From Gammaproteobacteria bacterium (GTDB taxonomy: Bacteria; Pseudomonadota; Gammaproteobacteria; S012-40), in contig JAOUMY010000003.1 in NCBI GenBank assembly GCA_029881255.1, forward strand, positions 244,732 to 308,731: a stretch of DNA of 64,000 nucleotides. Reading direction: 5' to 3'. The stretch's first letter is position 1. Each line of letters starts with the position of its first letter. The position numbers and the translations under genes were made by a program. The notes beneath the pieces were generated by a model that made no database searches, had not been told where the DNA came from, and saw only the letters and a list, made by a program, of their open reading frames with translations. Below are positions 29,732-37,970 of the stretch, in pieces.

Positions 29732-30874
29732 CTATTCCTCTGTGCGTTGATACATCTGCAAATAGGTCTTACGCTCAAGTGGCACTGTTGCCGCTACCTT
29801 TAACATATCGTCAAGGTGACGCTCCTGACTCATACCGACTAAAGCCGTACCGATACCTGGCGTTGAACGATTGAACTGCATCGCTCGTTGCGCGGGATTT
29901 TCCAGGTCGGAGGTCATCTTAGTCACGATGTCCAGACTCTGCTGCGCGAGTTTGCCCTTCATCAGACTGTGACTCGACATTACATACAGATTGAGCTGAT
30001 AGGCCGCCTGTACGGTCGATGCAATATTATCCTGACCAGTGGCCTGACTAAAACGCGTAAAGCCTTCCGTCATCACCTGATTAAATGGCATTTGTATAAG
30101 CTGAAAATGGTGTTGCCCGTTTCCACCGAGTACTTGTTTTGCGGCTTTTTCCGCCAGACCCAGGAGTGAGGTCAACGACTGAAACATCACATCGTCAGTG
30201 GCTACACGAAATCCATTAAAAGTTGAAATTCCGTAACCACGCAAAACACCTTCCGCTACAGCCTTTTCCAATTCGACAAAAACCGGTAAAAGTTTTCGAT
30301 TTAAATTTTCTTTTCCAATTTCGGCGATATGTATTTCCGGCTGATCTATCAAAAACGCATCCAGCGTATTTACGCCTATCTGTGTGCGTGATTGATCCAG
30401 CTGATGACGAATATGGGCCGGTGTCAGTAAGTGGCAACTCGCCGCAAGATCTTCCAAACTTCCTAGCCCTTGTGCAACAATCTCTGATTCAAACCAATTG
30501 TTAAAATCAGCAGGCGGTCCATCGGGAAAACACAGAAAGCCTCCCTTTGAAACAATATATACCGCCTCTCGCGCGACGCCTTGATCGAACGCTTTCTGCA
30601 AGCCTAAACCGACAGCCTTTAACGATCGTCCATAGCGATAGTGTGTAGCGGTATCAATCACATTGATTCCGCCACCCACGGCTCTCGCCACGATATCGGC
30701 AATCGCGCGATCTACCTGCCCATCCGCAAGACCAGGAAAAGTACCGATGCCGAGACTACTGAGTCGCATGCGTGTTTTGAGAAATTCACTAAAATGTCCT
30801 ACGGCAGTAAACCCTGCACACAACTCCGCATAGTGTTTCGTGCCCTGTGCTGTGGCAAAACCTTCAATCAACAA
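29732..30874 (-). CDS. Aldo/keto reductase family protein
   Basis: The 380-residue protein has the AKR block LSSLGIGTFPG, INVIDTATHYRYGRS (catalytic Asp and Tyr region), VYIVSKGGF (catalytic Lys) and LDAFLIDQPE. This indicates an NADPH-dependent (beta/alpha)8 barrel oxidoreductase; the substrate is unknown. The only plausible long start is TTG 30874 with a poor ribosome site; the next Met is within the first conserved block. It lies 12 bp downstream of the HDAC-like gene and is probably co-transcribed with it. Confidence 0.8.
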   Translation of the reverse strand: MLIEGFATAQGTKHYAELCAGFTAVGHFSEFLKTRMRLSSLGIGTFPGLADGQVDRAIADIVARAVGGGINVIDTATHYRYGRSLKAVGLGLQKAFDQGVAREAVYIVSKGGFLCFPDGPPADFNNWFESEIVAQGLGSLEDLAASCHLLTPAHIRHQLDQSRTQIGVNTLDAFLIDQPEIHIAEIGKENLNRKLLPVFVELEKAVAEGVLRGYGISTFNGFRVATDDVMFQSLTSLLGLAEKAAKQVLGGNGQHHFQLIQMPFNQVMTEGFTRFSQATGQDNIASTVQAAYQLNLYVMSSHSLMKGKLAQQSLDIVTKMTSDLENPAQRAMQFNRSTPGIGTALVGMSQERHLDDMLKVAATVPLERKTYLQMYQRTEE

Positions 30875-30886
30875 TGTCCCGCCTCG

Positions 30887-32107
30887 CTATCGAAATAGTG
30901 GATGGTGTTCCCCTATCCGCTGTATTAACTCCCGAATCTCAGATCGAATTTCGCCTTCCTGCGCAGCATCAAATCGCCGCTGGAAAAATGTCGAAAAATA
31001 GTCTTCATCCTCATCCAGATCCCATTCGACCGCGCGCAGTAAATCTCCTGCTTGCGAGGGTAGCTCATCACTCAACTCTCGTCCGCTCAGCACCGCCCAC
31101 ACACCTGCCCAGCAACGCGCCAAAGCAAGAGGATGATAACCTCCACCGCCAAGCACTGCTAAGCGCGGCCCGCCGGACTCGGCTAGCGGCGCCGTTTTCA
31201 AAACCTGCTCAAGCACCTCGAGAAATAACTGTGTCGATATGGAAAATTTTCCTAATGGGTCTGGCATCAGAATATCTGTTCCGGCCTGCAACACTATCGC
31301 CTGCGGTTTAAAACTTTGTAACATTGGCTGCCAAAGCTGAGTAAACACATAGCGGTATTCACTATCATTGGTCTTTTCGGGAAGAGGAACATTGAGCGCC
31401 AAGCCGTTCTCTCCCCATTGATCCCAATGACCACCGCTAAACGGATAGGCCTTACCCGTATCCATATGAATCGAAAACGTCAGCACTGAATCATCATTCC
31501 AAAACGCATATTCGACACCATCACCATGATGTGCGTCGATATCGAGGTACAACACACGCAAGCCCTCCCCGCGCAGCCTTAAAATCGCCAACGCTGGGTC
31601 ATTAAAAAAACAGAAGCCGCAGGCTTTGTCAGGCAAGGCGTGATGCATACCTCCAGCAGGACTGAAAGCCGGTATTCCTCGAAGCGCATATTCTGCCGCC
31701 TGAATGCTACCACCAGTGGCCGTAGCCGGCGTGGTATAAAATCCCGGAAACCAGGGATTCTCCGCAGTCCCGATATTAAACCGTTGGCGGTATTCTCGAC
31801 TCACCCTCCCCTGCTCTTCACTTAGTCGCATTGCCTGAAGATAAGGCGCCGTGTGGAACATCAATAACTCATCTTCGCTAGCCATACGCGATGGTACAAA
31901 CTCATCTGAGCCAATCGCGTTAAGCGCCTTAATCAAGTCATAGGTCAAGGAGACTCGTGGAATACCCAGAGGGTGATTTGCCCCATAACTATGCTTACGG
32001 TAGCGCTCTGCGGCGATAAACACGGCACGCCGGCTTGCCACCGACATTGCTCCTTTAGATCCATGACTGAGGTTTTTTTGCGGTTTCTTTTCCAAAAGAA
32101 ATGCCAT
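30887..32107 (-). CDS. HDAC-family (AcuC-like) deacetylase
   Basis: The protein of about 406 residues has the metal-dependent deacetylase fold of the histone deacetylase superfamily, with the His pair in AGGMHHALPDKACGFCFFND, the zinc ligands in LYLDIDAHHGDGV, the third ligand region LQAGTDILMPDPLG and the active-site Tyr in LGGGGYHPLA. Bacterial members deacetylate small acetylated metabolites, polyamines or proteins; the substrate here is unknown. TTG 32134 would add nine residues, but ATG 32107 has GGGAG at the right spacing. It is followed at 12 bp by the aldo/keto reductase. Confidence 0.87.
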   Translation of the reverse strand: MAFLLEKKPQKNLSHGSKGAMSVASRRAVFIAAERYRKHSYGANHPLGIPRVSLTYDLIKALNAIGSDEFVPSRMASEDELLMFHTAPYLQAMRLSEEQGRVSREYRQRFNIGTAENPWFPGFYTTPATATGGSIQAAEYALRGIPAFSPAGGMHHALPDKACGFCFFNDPALAILRLRGEGLRVLYLDIDAHHGDGVEYAFWNDDSVLTFSIHMDTGKAYPFSGGHWDQWGENGLALNVPLPEKTNDSEYRYVFTQLWQPMLQSFKPQAIVLQAGTDILMPDPLGKFSISTQLFLEVLEQVLKTAPLAESGGPRLAVLGGGGYHPLALARCWAGVWAVLSGRELSDELPSQAGDLLRAVEWDLDEDEDYFSTFFQRRFDAAQEGEIRSEIRELIQRIGEHHPLFR

Positions 32108-32302
32108 TACTTTCTCCCGGTTTCCCCTACCCAACTGAAAACAATCTCATTCTAATCGACTTGGCGAATTCAAGATAATCCATGTCATCAGCCTTAATAG
32201 CAACAATTAAGAAACGTAAATTCAAATCGCCTATCGAGATTCCCCTCTTTATTTTTCTGCTACTATTCCGAAACAGATACAAACCACTTCCAGGAGATCA
32301 TC

Positions 32303-32620
32303 ATGTCTAAGCTGGTACGCAGTATTCGACTCAACAACCTTGAATACAACGTCAATAGAGATCCTCAGATCTATCGCCGATTGATCAATCAGGAATTTCG
32401 GCTCACGGTGATGTTAGACGGGAGTGGTGAGGCGCAAGTGAGTTTTTTTGTGGACGGCAAGAACGAACAGCAAAAATTTCAGCTTCCGGGAAAATTTGAC
32501 TATCGTTTCAGCTTTGGCAGCGAGGGAAGCCGGACGGGAATCGTTCAGATCCAAAAAGATAACGAAAAACTGGAATACACATTGAGACTCGATACCTTGG
32601 AAGAGCATTGGCGGGTTTAG
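32303..32620 (+). CDS. Hypothetical protein, 105 residues
   Basis: I do not recognise the family. The protein is rich in beta-type residues (EFRLTVMLDGSGEAQVSFFV, then GKFDYRFSFGSEGSRTGIVQ) and has no signal peptide or cysteine, which suggests a small soluble beta-fold protein. CCAGGAGATC gives a good ribosome site just before ATG 32303. It is convergent with the CheY-like gene at 32628. Confidence 0.65.
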   Translation: MSKLVRSIRLNNLEYNVNRDPQIYRRLINQEFRLTVMLDGSGEAQVSFFVDGKNEQQKFQLPGKFDYRFSFGSEGSRTGIVQIQKDNEKLEYTLRLDTLEEHWRV

Positions 32621-32627
32621 CGGATTC

Positions 32628-33020
32628 CTATTCGCTCATGGTCGTGTAACGCTGCACGACCTCCAATAGTCTTATGACGTCCACAGGCTTAGTCAGGTAG
32701 TCATCGAATCCCGCTTCGCGCCCCTTTTCCATATCCGTCGGCATCACGTTCGCGCTCAAGGCCACGCATGGGATATGACGCAATTCAGGCGACTCTTTAA
32801 TCGCTTTTACAATTTCCAAACCGCTCATACCCGGAAGGTTGATATCCACAATCAACAGGCTGGGTTTATAGGTTTGAGCGAGATTAATTCCCAAAACACC
32901 GTTTGGCGCGGAATGAAATTCCACATTATCGAGTTTAGCCAGAATCTGCTCGACCAGTTTCAGGTTGGCAAGATTGTCCTCAATATAGATAACACTCTTT
33001 TTTTTGATGGATTCCGTCAT
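32628..33020 (-). CDS. Stand-alone CheY-like response regulator
   Basis: The 130-residue product is a single receiver domain: acidic pocket VIYIEDNLANLKLVEQIL, phosphoacceptor Asp in LLIVDINLPGMSG, conserved Ser in PCVALSANVMP and Lys in DDYLTKPVDVI. It has no output domain, so it would act by protein contact. ATG 33020 is preferred to the more distal start at 33053 because AGGA lies nine bases upstream. Confidence 0.88.
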   Translation of the reverse strand: MTESIKKKSVIYIEDNLANLKLVEQILAKLDNVEFHSAPNGVLGINLAQTYKPSLLIVDINLPGMSGLEIVKAIKESPELRHIPCVALSANVMPTDMEKGREAGFDDYLTKPVDVIRLLEVVQRYTTMSE

Positions 33021-33148
33021 TCTGTCAAATCCTGAGCCCTTACAAACAACCAAATATTATTCCCAGCACGCACCGTGCCGATGACTTTGAGCACATTAAC
33101 ATTCATTTCTTCAAGCGCAAAGTGTAACGGTAGAACCACAAGAAGAAA

Positions 33149-33179
33149 ATAAAAAAGGCCGACACAGAGTGTCGGCCTT
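33149..33179 (-). terminator. Rho-independent terminator after the large lipoprotein
   Basis: AAGGCCGACAC at 33155-33165 pairs perfectly with GTGTCGGCCTT at 33169-33179. On the minus strand the stem is followed by a T-run, so it terminates the gene ending at 33202. Confidence 0.88.
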
Positions 33180-33201
33180 CACGTTACAAACCAAATATTG
33201 A

Positions 33202-34845
33202 CTATGGAACTAGTACTGCTGGATTAGCACAGTCAACTTGTACTGGACCATCTGTACCGTCCATGTCATAGCAGTTAGGCGCTGCCAGTGACACTTCGTG
33301 AGTTATGTCTGTGCCATCAGCTGCCGCACCAATTTCAACTGCGGTGATATTTAGCGGACCAGCAGCCTTGATTTCGAAGATCTCATGGTGCTTATTCCAA
33401 GTACTACCATCAGTTTCTGTTATCAACTCATCATAGCTATTATCCATGCTAACCGCTGTACCAGCCGCCGCAGTCACGTGGAATGAACCTGCGTTATCCC
33501 ATGGACCATTGTGATCGGTACCAGAGTTCGCAAAATCTACCTTCACATCCAGAGCAACATCGGTAGTAATGGTTTTGGTACCGATTTGGGCAAGACCCGT
33601 GATATCAGCTGCACTAATTTTGATGGAATCGCTACTGTTGGAAACATTAGTAGGATCAGCAACAAAAGTCTGTTTCCAGGTACTGTCTACCGCTATGCCC
33701 GTAGGACCAACACTCAGACCTGTCACCTTGATAGATTCGCTACCTAGGGTACTATTGATAACGACTTCGCCCGTCAACTTAGCCAAAACCAGCTTGAATG
33801 TGGACTCAATTTCAGTTTCATGCCACACGCTTGTATCGTCATAGTGGCCATCCATATAGTGGTCAGTACCCATGAAATTGACAGCCGCTACACCCAATGT
33901 TGTTTTGATGGTGCTGTTATTGGTATCGAGCAATACTTTAACCAAAGGCGCTTTTGCGATATGAACATCAGTTCCAGTCGTCGCGTCTGTCACAATTACG
34001 TCTTCGATAACACCGAATCCTGCGCCATAAGTACCATCCGCATTGTCTTTAAGACCAAGACGAACCACACCGTGCATATTGGCAGGCAGTCTCATGCTTT
34101 GCTCTACGGTGAGACCTGCGGTCGTCTCAACATCGGTGACCATACTCTTGAAACCAGAAAGCTCACCCTGGAGATACCATTCGTCCGGACTATATCCGAA
34201 TCCGATGGGCTTTAGGTCTTTATATGTAAGCACGAACACACCCGCGTTATCAGCTGCCAGGGTGTGTACTAAACGTGCGTTAGTTGCCAAGGCCTCACAA
34301 GGTTTGTCTGGAACAGTATCGTACATATCTGTAGTCGGATTGTATTCATCACGAACGCAGATTACGCTGATGGAAGCTGTTTTCACTTTCCAAGTGATGA
34401 CATTGCCTACATGGCTCTCTTTCTCCAGATGAGAAACGATTTCGTCAAAAAACATCCCTATTGGGTCATCACCAGTTACGCGACCACTAAGTTTGCCCAT
34501 CATTGAAGAAGCGCCCTTAAGCATTTTTGCCATTGTTTGGTCGCCGCTTTGGTTCGAGCCATCATCCAGAGCCGTTAGTACAGTATCTGTACCACCGATC
34601 AGATGACCAACTGCTGGAGCCAATTTGTTCACCAGGTTGTAGCGCACGTTAGTCATAGCTGTAGTGGAATCAACTTCAACAACAGTTGTCGCTTCAGTGA
34701 ACTTGCTGCCGTCTACGGCGACGATGTCGCTACCAGAGGAAACGTCATTCCCAGCCAGCAGCTCATCAAGTACTCCGGTTTCGTGTAAACAGGCTGTTGT
34801 TGATAAGGCCAACACGCCTGCCATCAAAAATTTGGATTTCATCAT
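33202..34845 (-). CDS. Large hypothetical lipoprotein
   Basis: The 547-residue protein has a signal peptide with lipobox STTAC (about residue 19), so it is predicted to be a lipoprotein. The mature part is dominated by Thr, Asp and Gly, contains two cysteine pairs near the middle (SVICVRD and KPCEALA) and another near the C-terminus (PNCYDMDGTDGPVQVDCANP), and is mostly beta in pattern, as in extracellular matrix-type or adhesin-like proteins. I do not recognise a family. ATG 34845 has AGGAGAG upstream and a strong terminator follows. Confidence 0.65.
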   Translation of the reverse strand: MMKSKFLMAGVLALSTTACLHETGVLDELLAGNDVSSGSDIVAVDGSKFTEATTVVEVDSTTAMTNVRYNLVNKLAPAVGHLIGGTDTVLTALDDGSNQSGDQTMAKMLKGASSMMGKLSGRVTGDDPIGMFFDEIVSHLEKESHVGNVITWKVKTASISVICVRDEYNPTTDMYDTVPDKPCEALATNARLVHTLAADNAGVFVLTYKDLKPIGFGYSPDEWYLQGELSGFKSMVTDVETTAGLTVEQSMRLPANMHGVVRLGLKDNADGTYGAGFGVIEDVIVTDATTGTDVHIAKAPLVKVLLDTNNSTIKTTLGVAAVNFMGTDHYMDGHYDDTSVWHETEIESTFKLVLAKLTGEVVINSTLGSESIKVTGLSVGPTGIAVDSTWKQTFVADPTNVSNSSDSIKISAADITGLAQIGTKTITTDVALDVKVDFANSGTDHNGPWDNAGSFHVTAAAGTAVSMDNSYDELITETDGSTWNKHHEIFEIKAAGPLNITAVEIGAAADGTDITHEVSLAAPNCYDMDGTDGPVQVDCANPAVLVP

Positions 34846-34953
34846 TTTCTCTCCTGAAATTATCTATTACTCTCGGCTTTTTCCTATCGTCTTATCAGGG
34901 GAGGAACTTGACTCACTAATACCAAGGGGTCTCAAAAAATGGGAATTCGGGCA

Positions 34954-34984
34954 CAAAAAAAAACGGAAGGCTAAGCCTTCCGTT
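34954..34984 (-). terminator. Rho-independent terminator after the persulfide dioxygenase gene
   Basis: AACGGAAGGC at 34962-34971 pairs with GCCTTCCGTT at 34975-34984 around TAA. The A-run at 34954-34961 becomes a T-run on the minus strand, just after the stop at 35009. Confidence 0.88.
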
Positions 34985-35008
34985 CTAACTATTTACAATT
35001 GTTACAAA

Positions 35009-35710
35009 TTACGCAGCATTTGCGTCATTTAATCCACACACCAGATTTCCCGGTACCGCGACATCAATGCGCTTAGGCTTGGGCAGGTTCATGGTGTCCA
35101 TGATGTGCATAAAATCGGCTTTTGGCTTGTGATTACCCAATCTAGGGTTTAGTGCCTTTTCTTCGCCTATTGTGGACTGAGTAAAACCTTCATAGTCGTG
35201 GCCCGGGTAAACCGCGGTCTCATCCGGCAGGTTAAATAACTTTGCGTGTATAGACTCATACAAAGTCGAGGAATTACCTTGTTGAAAATCTGTACGGCCG
35301 CAAGCACGGATCAAAAGCGCGTCTCCAGAAAAGACGGCACCATCTATTAAGTAACTGATATCACCATTGGTGTGGCCAGGGGTGTGCATTGCGACAACTT
35401 TCTGATCACCCAAAGAAAACACCTGATCATCGACTATTTGTATATCCGCGCACTTCGCGCCACCTTCGGCATGCACTCCAACTTTACATCCCAGCTGCTT
35501 GCGCAACTCACCCGCGCCGGTCACGTGATCGGCGTGCACATGCGTTTCAAGCGCGTACTTCAAGGTAAGACCCAGGTCTTTGATATACTTCGCGTCGCGC
35601 CCCACGCGTTCTTTCACAGAGTCGATAATCGCGGCTTCCTTTGTGGTCTCATCCCATATCAGATAGGTGTAAGTCCAGGTATCTTGATCAAACAGTTGAC
35701 GGATCTTCAT
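35009..35710 (-). CDS. Persulfide dioxygenase, ETHE1 family
   Basis: The 233-residue metallo-beta-lactamase-fold protein matches ETHE1-type persulfide dioxygenases, which oxidise glutathione persulfide to sulfite. Metal ligands are in ETHVHADHVTGAGEL (His57, His59, then Asp61-His62), MHTPGHTNGD, FSGDALLI and VYPGHDYEGF. Length is typical of the bacterial form. ATG 35710 has AGGAGG upstream. It lies with two rhodaneses and a MarR regulator, a grouping that fits sulfide and persulfide detoxification. Confidence 0.93.
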   Translation of the reverse strand: MKIRQLFDQDTWTYTYLIWDETTKEAAIIDSVKERVGRDAKYIKDLGLTLKYALETHVHADHVTGAGELRKQLGCKVGVHAEGGAKCADIQIVDDQVFSLGDQKVVAMHTPGHTNGDISYLIDGAVFSGDALLIRACGRTDFQQGNSSTLYESIHAKLFNLPDETAVYPGHDYEGFTQSTIGEEKALNPRLGNHKPKADFMHIMDTMNLPKPKRIDVAVPGNLVCGLNDANAA

Positions 35711-35764
35711 ACAGCCTCCTTAGTTAGAATATTATCTATTACTAATATAAAAGGGCAAAAAATT

Positions 35765-36055
35765 TTACCCTTGCATGTAGTTTTGTAACGAACCTACGTT
35801 GTGAACACTGCTAAAGCCCATGCTGTTGAGTATCATCTGCGCCTGGGCGCTACGACCACCACTCAAACAATACACAACCACTGGCTTAGTGATATCAAGT
35901 TTGTTTGCCAGGTGGGGAATCATATTCACTGGAATATTTACCGCGCCTGGGACCGCGCCCATGCCATATTCCTGAGGATTGCGTACATCTACGATCTGCG
36001 CACCGTGCTCCTGAACCAGGCGACGAGCTTCTGAACCTGAAATAATCCGCATCAT
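35765..36055 (-). CDS. Single-domain rhodanese
   Basis: The 96-residue product is one rhodanese domain (IVDVRNPQEYGMGAVPGAVN) with active-site loop CLSGGRS, whose cysteine would carry a persulfide. ATG 36055 has GGAGG upstream; a longer frame begins at 36088. It is 54 bp upstream of the persulfide dioxygenase and probably transfers sulfane sulfur in the same pathway. Confidence 0.88.
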   Translation of the reverse strand: MMRIISGSEARRLVQEHGAQIVDVRNPQEYGMGAVPGAVNIPVNMIPHLANKLDITKPVVVYCLSGGRSAQAQMILNSMGFSSVHNVGSLQNYMQG

Positions 36056-36100
36056 TTTCTGCCTCCAATTCGCTAAAAGTAAAAACAAAAATATTGTGGT

Positions 36101-36529
36101 CTATGCTTTGAGCTTATCGCACAACCCGATCAGGAGATGGCGTTCATTTTCATCAAGACGACCTAACAACTGTTGCTGAACTTCCAGTCTCACTGGCTTC
36201 ACCTTGTCTAACAATTGTCGGCCTGTGTCCGTCAGAATATAGGCCTGCTCCCGAGTACCCGCGATACTTTCACGTCCTATCCATCCGTTTTTTTCCATGA
36301 CCTGTAGCTTACGACTCAGTACGCTACGTTCACTCTCTGTCTCATCAGCAATGTCCCGAATGGTACATTTGCCTTGCTGTGCTATCAGATTCAGTACCGG
36401 TAACTGAGTTGCCCGAATACCGAATGGCCGATAGGCATCGTCATACGTCTTTAACACCACATGGCTGGCTCGAAGCATTTGAAGATTCATACACTTCAGT
36501 TGTTCAGAATCAGGCGTCAAAGTGGACAT
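36101..36529 (-). CDS. MarR-family transcriptional regulator
   Basis: The 142-residue protein has the MarR winged helix: LPVLNLIAQQGKCTIRDIAD, then ESERSVLSRKLQVMEKNGWI, and the wing REQAYILTDTGRQ. It sits within the persulfide group, so it may regulate those genes, with ligand or thiol sensor unknown (it has cysteines at CMNLQ, GKCTI and GLCDK). A tandem-repeat site lies just upstream at 36550-36573. Confidence 0.9.
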   Translation of the reverse strand: MSTLTPDSEQLKCMNLQMLRASHVVLKTYDDAYRPFGIRATQLPVLNLIAQQGKCTIRDIADETESERSVLSRKLQVMEKNGWIGRESIAGTREQAYILTDTGRQLLDKVKPVRLEVQQQLLGRLDENERHLLIGLCDKLKA

Positions 36530-36549
36530 GAGCTAGCTCTCGCGCTTCG

Positions 36550-36573
36550 TGTATATGCATTAATGTATATGCA
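36550..36573. promoter_or_regulatory. Tandem repeat, probable MarR operator
   Basis: TGTATATGCA occurs twice as a direct repeat (36550-36559 and 36564-36573) separated by TTAA; parts also read as inverted half-sites. It starts 20 bases upstream of the MarR start codon at 36529, where autoregulation is expected. Confidence 0.5.
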
Positions 36574-36645
36574 CTTTACTCGGAAGTCAACCTCGGAAAA
36601 ACAGGTGAATCTTATTGCTACACAATTGTGTTATAAATCTTATAG

Positions 36646-37179
36646 TCACTCGCAATTACCCGCAGCCTGGCAATATGCTTTCCTCAAAGACGGATCTGTG
36701 CGATTCCACGGCGCCTTTGCCAACAATGATGCGACAGCGCAATTCCCAGTCAAACCAGCCATCAGCAAGCCACCGCCAAATACGATAGTGGCAACAGAAA
36801 ACCATTGATTCACAAATGCACCAAGGGCCGCAAAAACTACAAGCAGGCAACCTACAATGATTTGCATTTGGCGCATGAGTGGCAACGGCGCCTTGGCAGC
36901 GGCCTGCACTTCCATGCCTTGCTCCTTCCAAGCCACGATGCCCCCGGGGAAGACCGAATAGGAATGTGCATCGTTATATCCAAGCCCTTGCGCCTGCGCC
37001 AATGCCTGAGCAGCTCTGGCACCGCTACGGCACATAAGCACAATTTCTTTATCTTTCAATTGATTAAGTATGCCAGGTGCGACGGTTGTGAAAACCGAAA
37101 GCGGCACATTAATCGAATGTTTTACATGCTCCTGCTCATATTCGTCGCGCTCACGCACGTCGAGTATTACCCTCGTCAT
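36646..37179 (-). CDS. Rhodanese with C-terminal two-helix membrane domain (YgaP-like)
   Basis: The protein of about 177 residues has an N-terminal rhodanese domain (TRVILDVRERDEYEQEHVKH) with active-site loop CRSGAR and a C-terminal DUF2892-type pair of membrane helices (QIIVGCLLVVFAALGAFVNQ and TIVFGGGLLMAGLTG). This is the architecture of E. coli YgaP, an inner-membrane sulfurtransferase. ATG 37179 has GAGG upstream; longer in-frame starts to 37296 lack family support. It is in the persulfide group with its own apparent promoter region. Confidence 0.88.
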   Translation of the reverse strand: MTRVILDVRERDEYEQEHVKHSINVPLSVFTTVAPGILNQLKDKEIVLMCRSGARAAQALAQAQGLGYNDAHSYSVFPGGIVAWKEQGMEVQAAAKAPLPLMRQMQIIVGCLLVVFAALGAFVNQWFSVATIVFGGGLLMAGLTGNCAVASLLAKAPWNRTDPSLRKAYCQAAGNCE

Positions 37180-37341
37180 AGTTGGCCTCATATTTAGAAT
37201 ATAACTAATTAATGAAACGCTAATATATACATCAGGGTAATGAATTTCAAGTACGTGGTTCACATGAAGGCTTTGTTTCAACCCCTGTAAGCCCACTAGA
37301 CAAAAATAAGCGCCAGACTTATCTACATTGATATTTTCCGG

Positions 37342-37464
37342 TCATCGATTGAACGAGTCCGCTTGCCGAACTATTGCTGCGCGGCGTTCCTCACGCCAGA
37401 CCTTGACAAACCAGACAACAATTACTGATAACAGCCCAATCAGTAATACGGTTAGTCCACTCAT
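37342..37464 (-). CDS. Small membrane protein, 40 residues
   Basis: A short frame begins at ATG 37464 with a perfect GGAGG seven bases upstream and ends at 37342. It encodes one hydrophobic helix (LTVLLIGLLSVIVVWFV) followed by a basic tail (VWREERRAAIVRQ). No family is assigned. It has the look of a single-pass inner-membrane protein or short regulator. Confidence 0.55.
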   Translation of the reverse strand: MSGLTVLLIGLLSVIVVWFVKVWREERRAAIVRQADSFNR

Positions 37465-37599
37465 AAAACCTCCATGATGTTTTTTGATTCTTTATATCCT
37501 TGTTTCAGTAACGAAACAGCAGCGCCTCCATTTGAGAAAAATCTGGCGACGTGGTCAATAACCCATTTCGGCTATGCCGTTTATAACTTTTTATTTCAC

Positions 37600-37615
37600 T
37601 GTGATGTTTCTCACA
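37600..37615. promoter_or_regulatory. CRP/Vfr-type operator
   Basis: TGTGATGTTTCTCACA has both perfect half-sites spaced by six bases. It lies between two divergently read small frames (start 37464 minus and start 37691 plus) and is about 75 bp ahead of the latter. Confidence 0.55.
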
Positions 37616-37690
37616 GCCGTACGCCGGACTTTTGCCGTTAAATGAATAGTCAGGACAAACAAAACAGTCACAGCAGCGAGAGTAGCCATC

Positions 37691-37864
37691 ATGAAAACAC
37701 AGCTTTATCTTGTAGAGGAAAATAACTATTTTGAGGACGATAATGACTATCACTTATCATCACAGGCAACCCCCTCAGAACACATCGATATATGGCATAC
37801 CTTTTTTCCTATTGATGACGACGACTGGGATGACATCTTCAGTGATGGCGTTATCACGCCATAG
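37691..37864 (+). CDS. Small acidic protein, 57 residues
   Basis: A frame from ATG 37691 to 37864 encodes a very acidic protein (ENNYFEDDNDY, then FPIDDDDWDDIFSDG). The ribosome site is weak (GAGAG). A CRP-type site lies upstream at 37600, and it precedes the hybrid kinase by about 100 bp. It may be a real small protein or a leader; I cannot decide. Confidence 0.4.
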   Translation: MKTQLYLVEENNYFEDDNDYHLSSQATPSEHIDIWHTFFPIDDDDWDDIFSDGVITP

Positions 37865-37932
37865 AGCAATCATTTGAATAGAATTTCAATATAAAAAAGG
37901 CGTGATGCTTCCCTCGCAAACATGCTAGATTG

Positions 37933-37951
37933 TGATGTTTTATAGACATCA
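37933..37951. promoter_or_regulatory. Palindrome upstream of the hybrid kinase
   Basis: TGATGT and ACATCA are perfect six-base arms around a seven-base spacer, 19 bases before ATG 37971. It could be an operator or a transcript hairpin near the start codon. Confidence 0.35.
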
Positions 37952-37970
37952 TATTCAAGAGGGAACGCAT

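Noticed and set aside
30887-32107. HDAC-like gene as evidence of transfer from eukaryotes
   Set aside because: Bacterial AcuC-like deacetylases are widespread and nothing in composition or context is foreign.
37505-37753. An 82-residue minus-strand frame
   Set aside because: It covers the CRP-type site and the acidic small gene, lacks a ribosome site, and has a low-complexity start.
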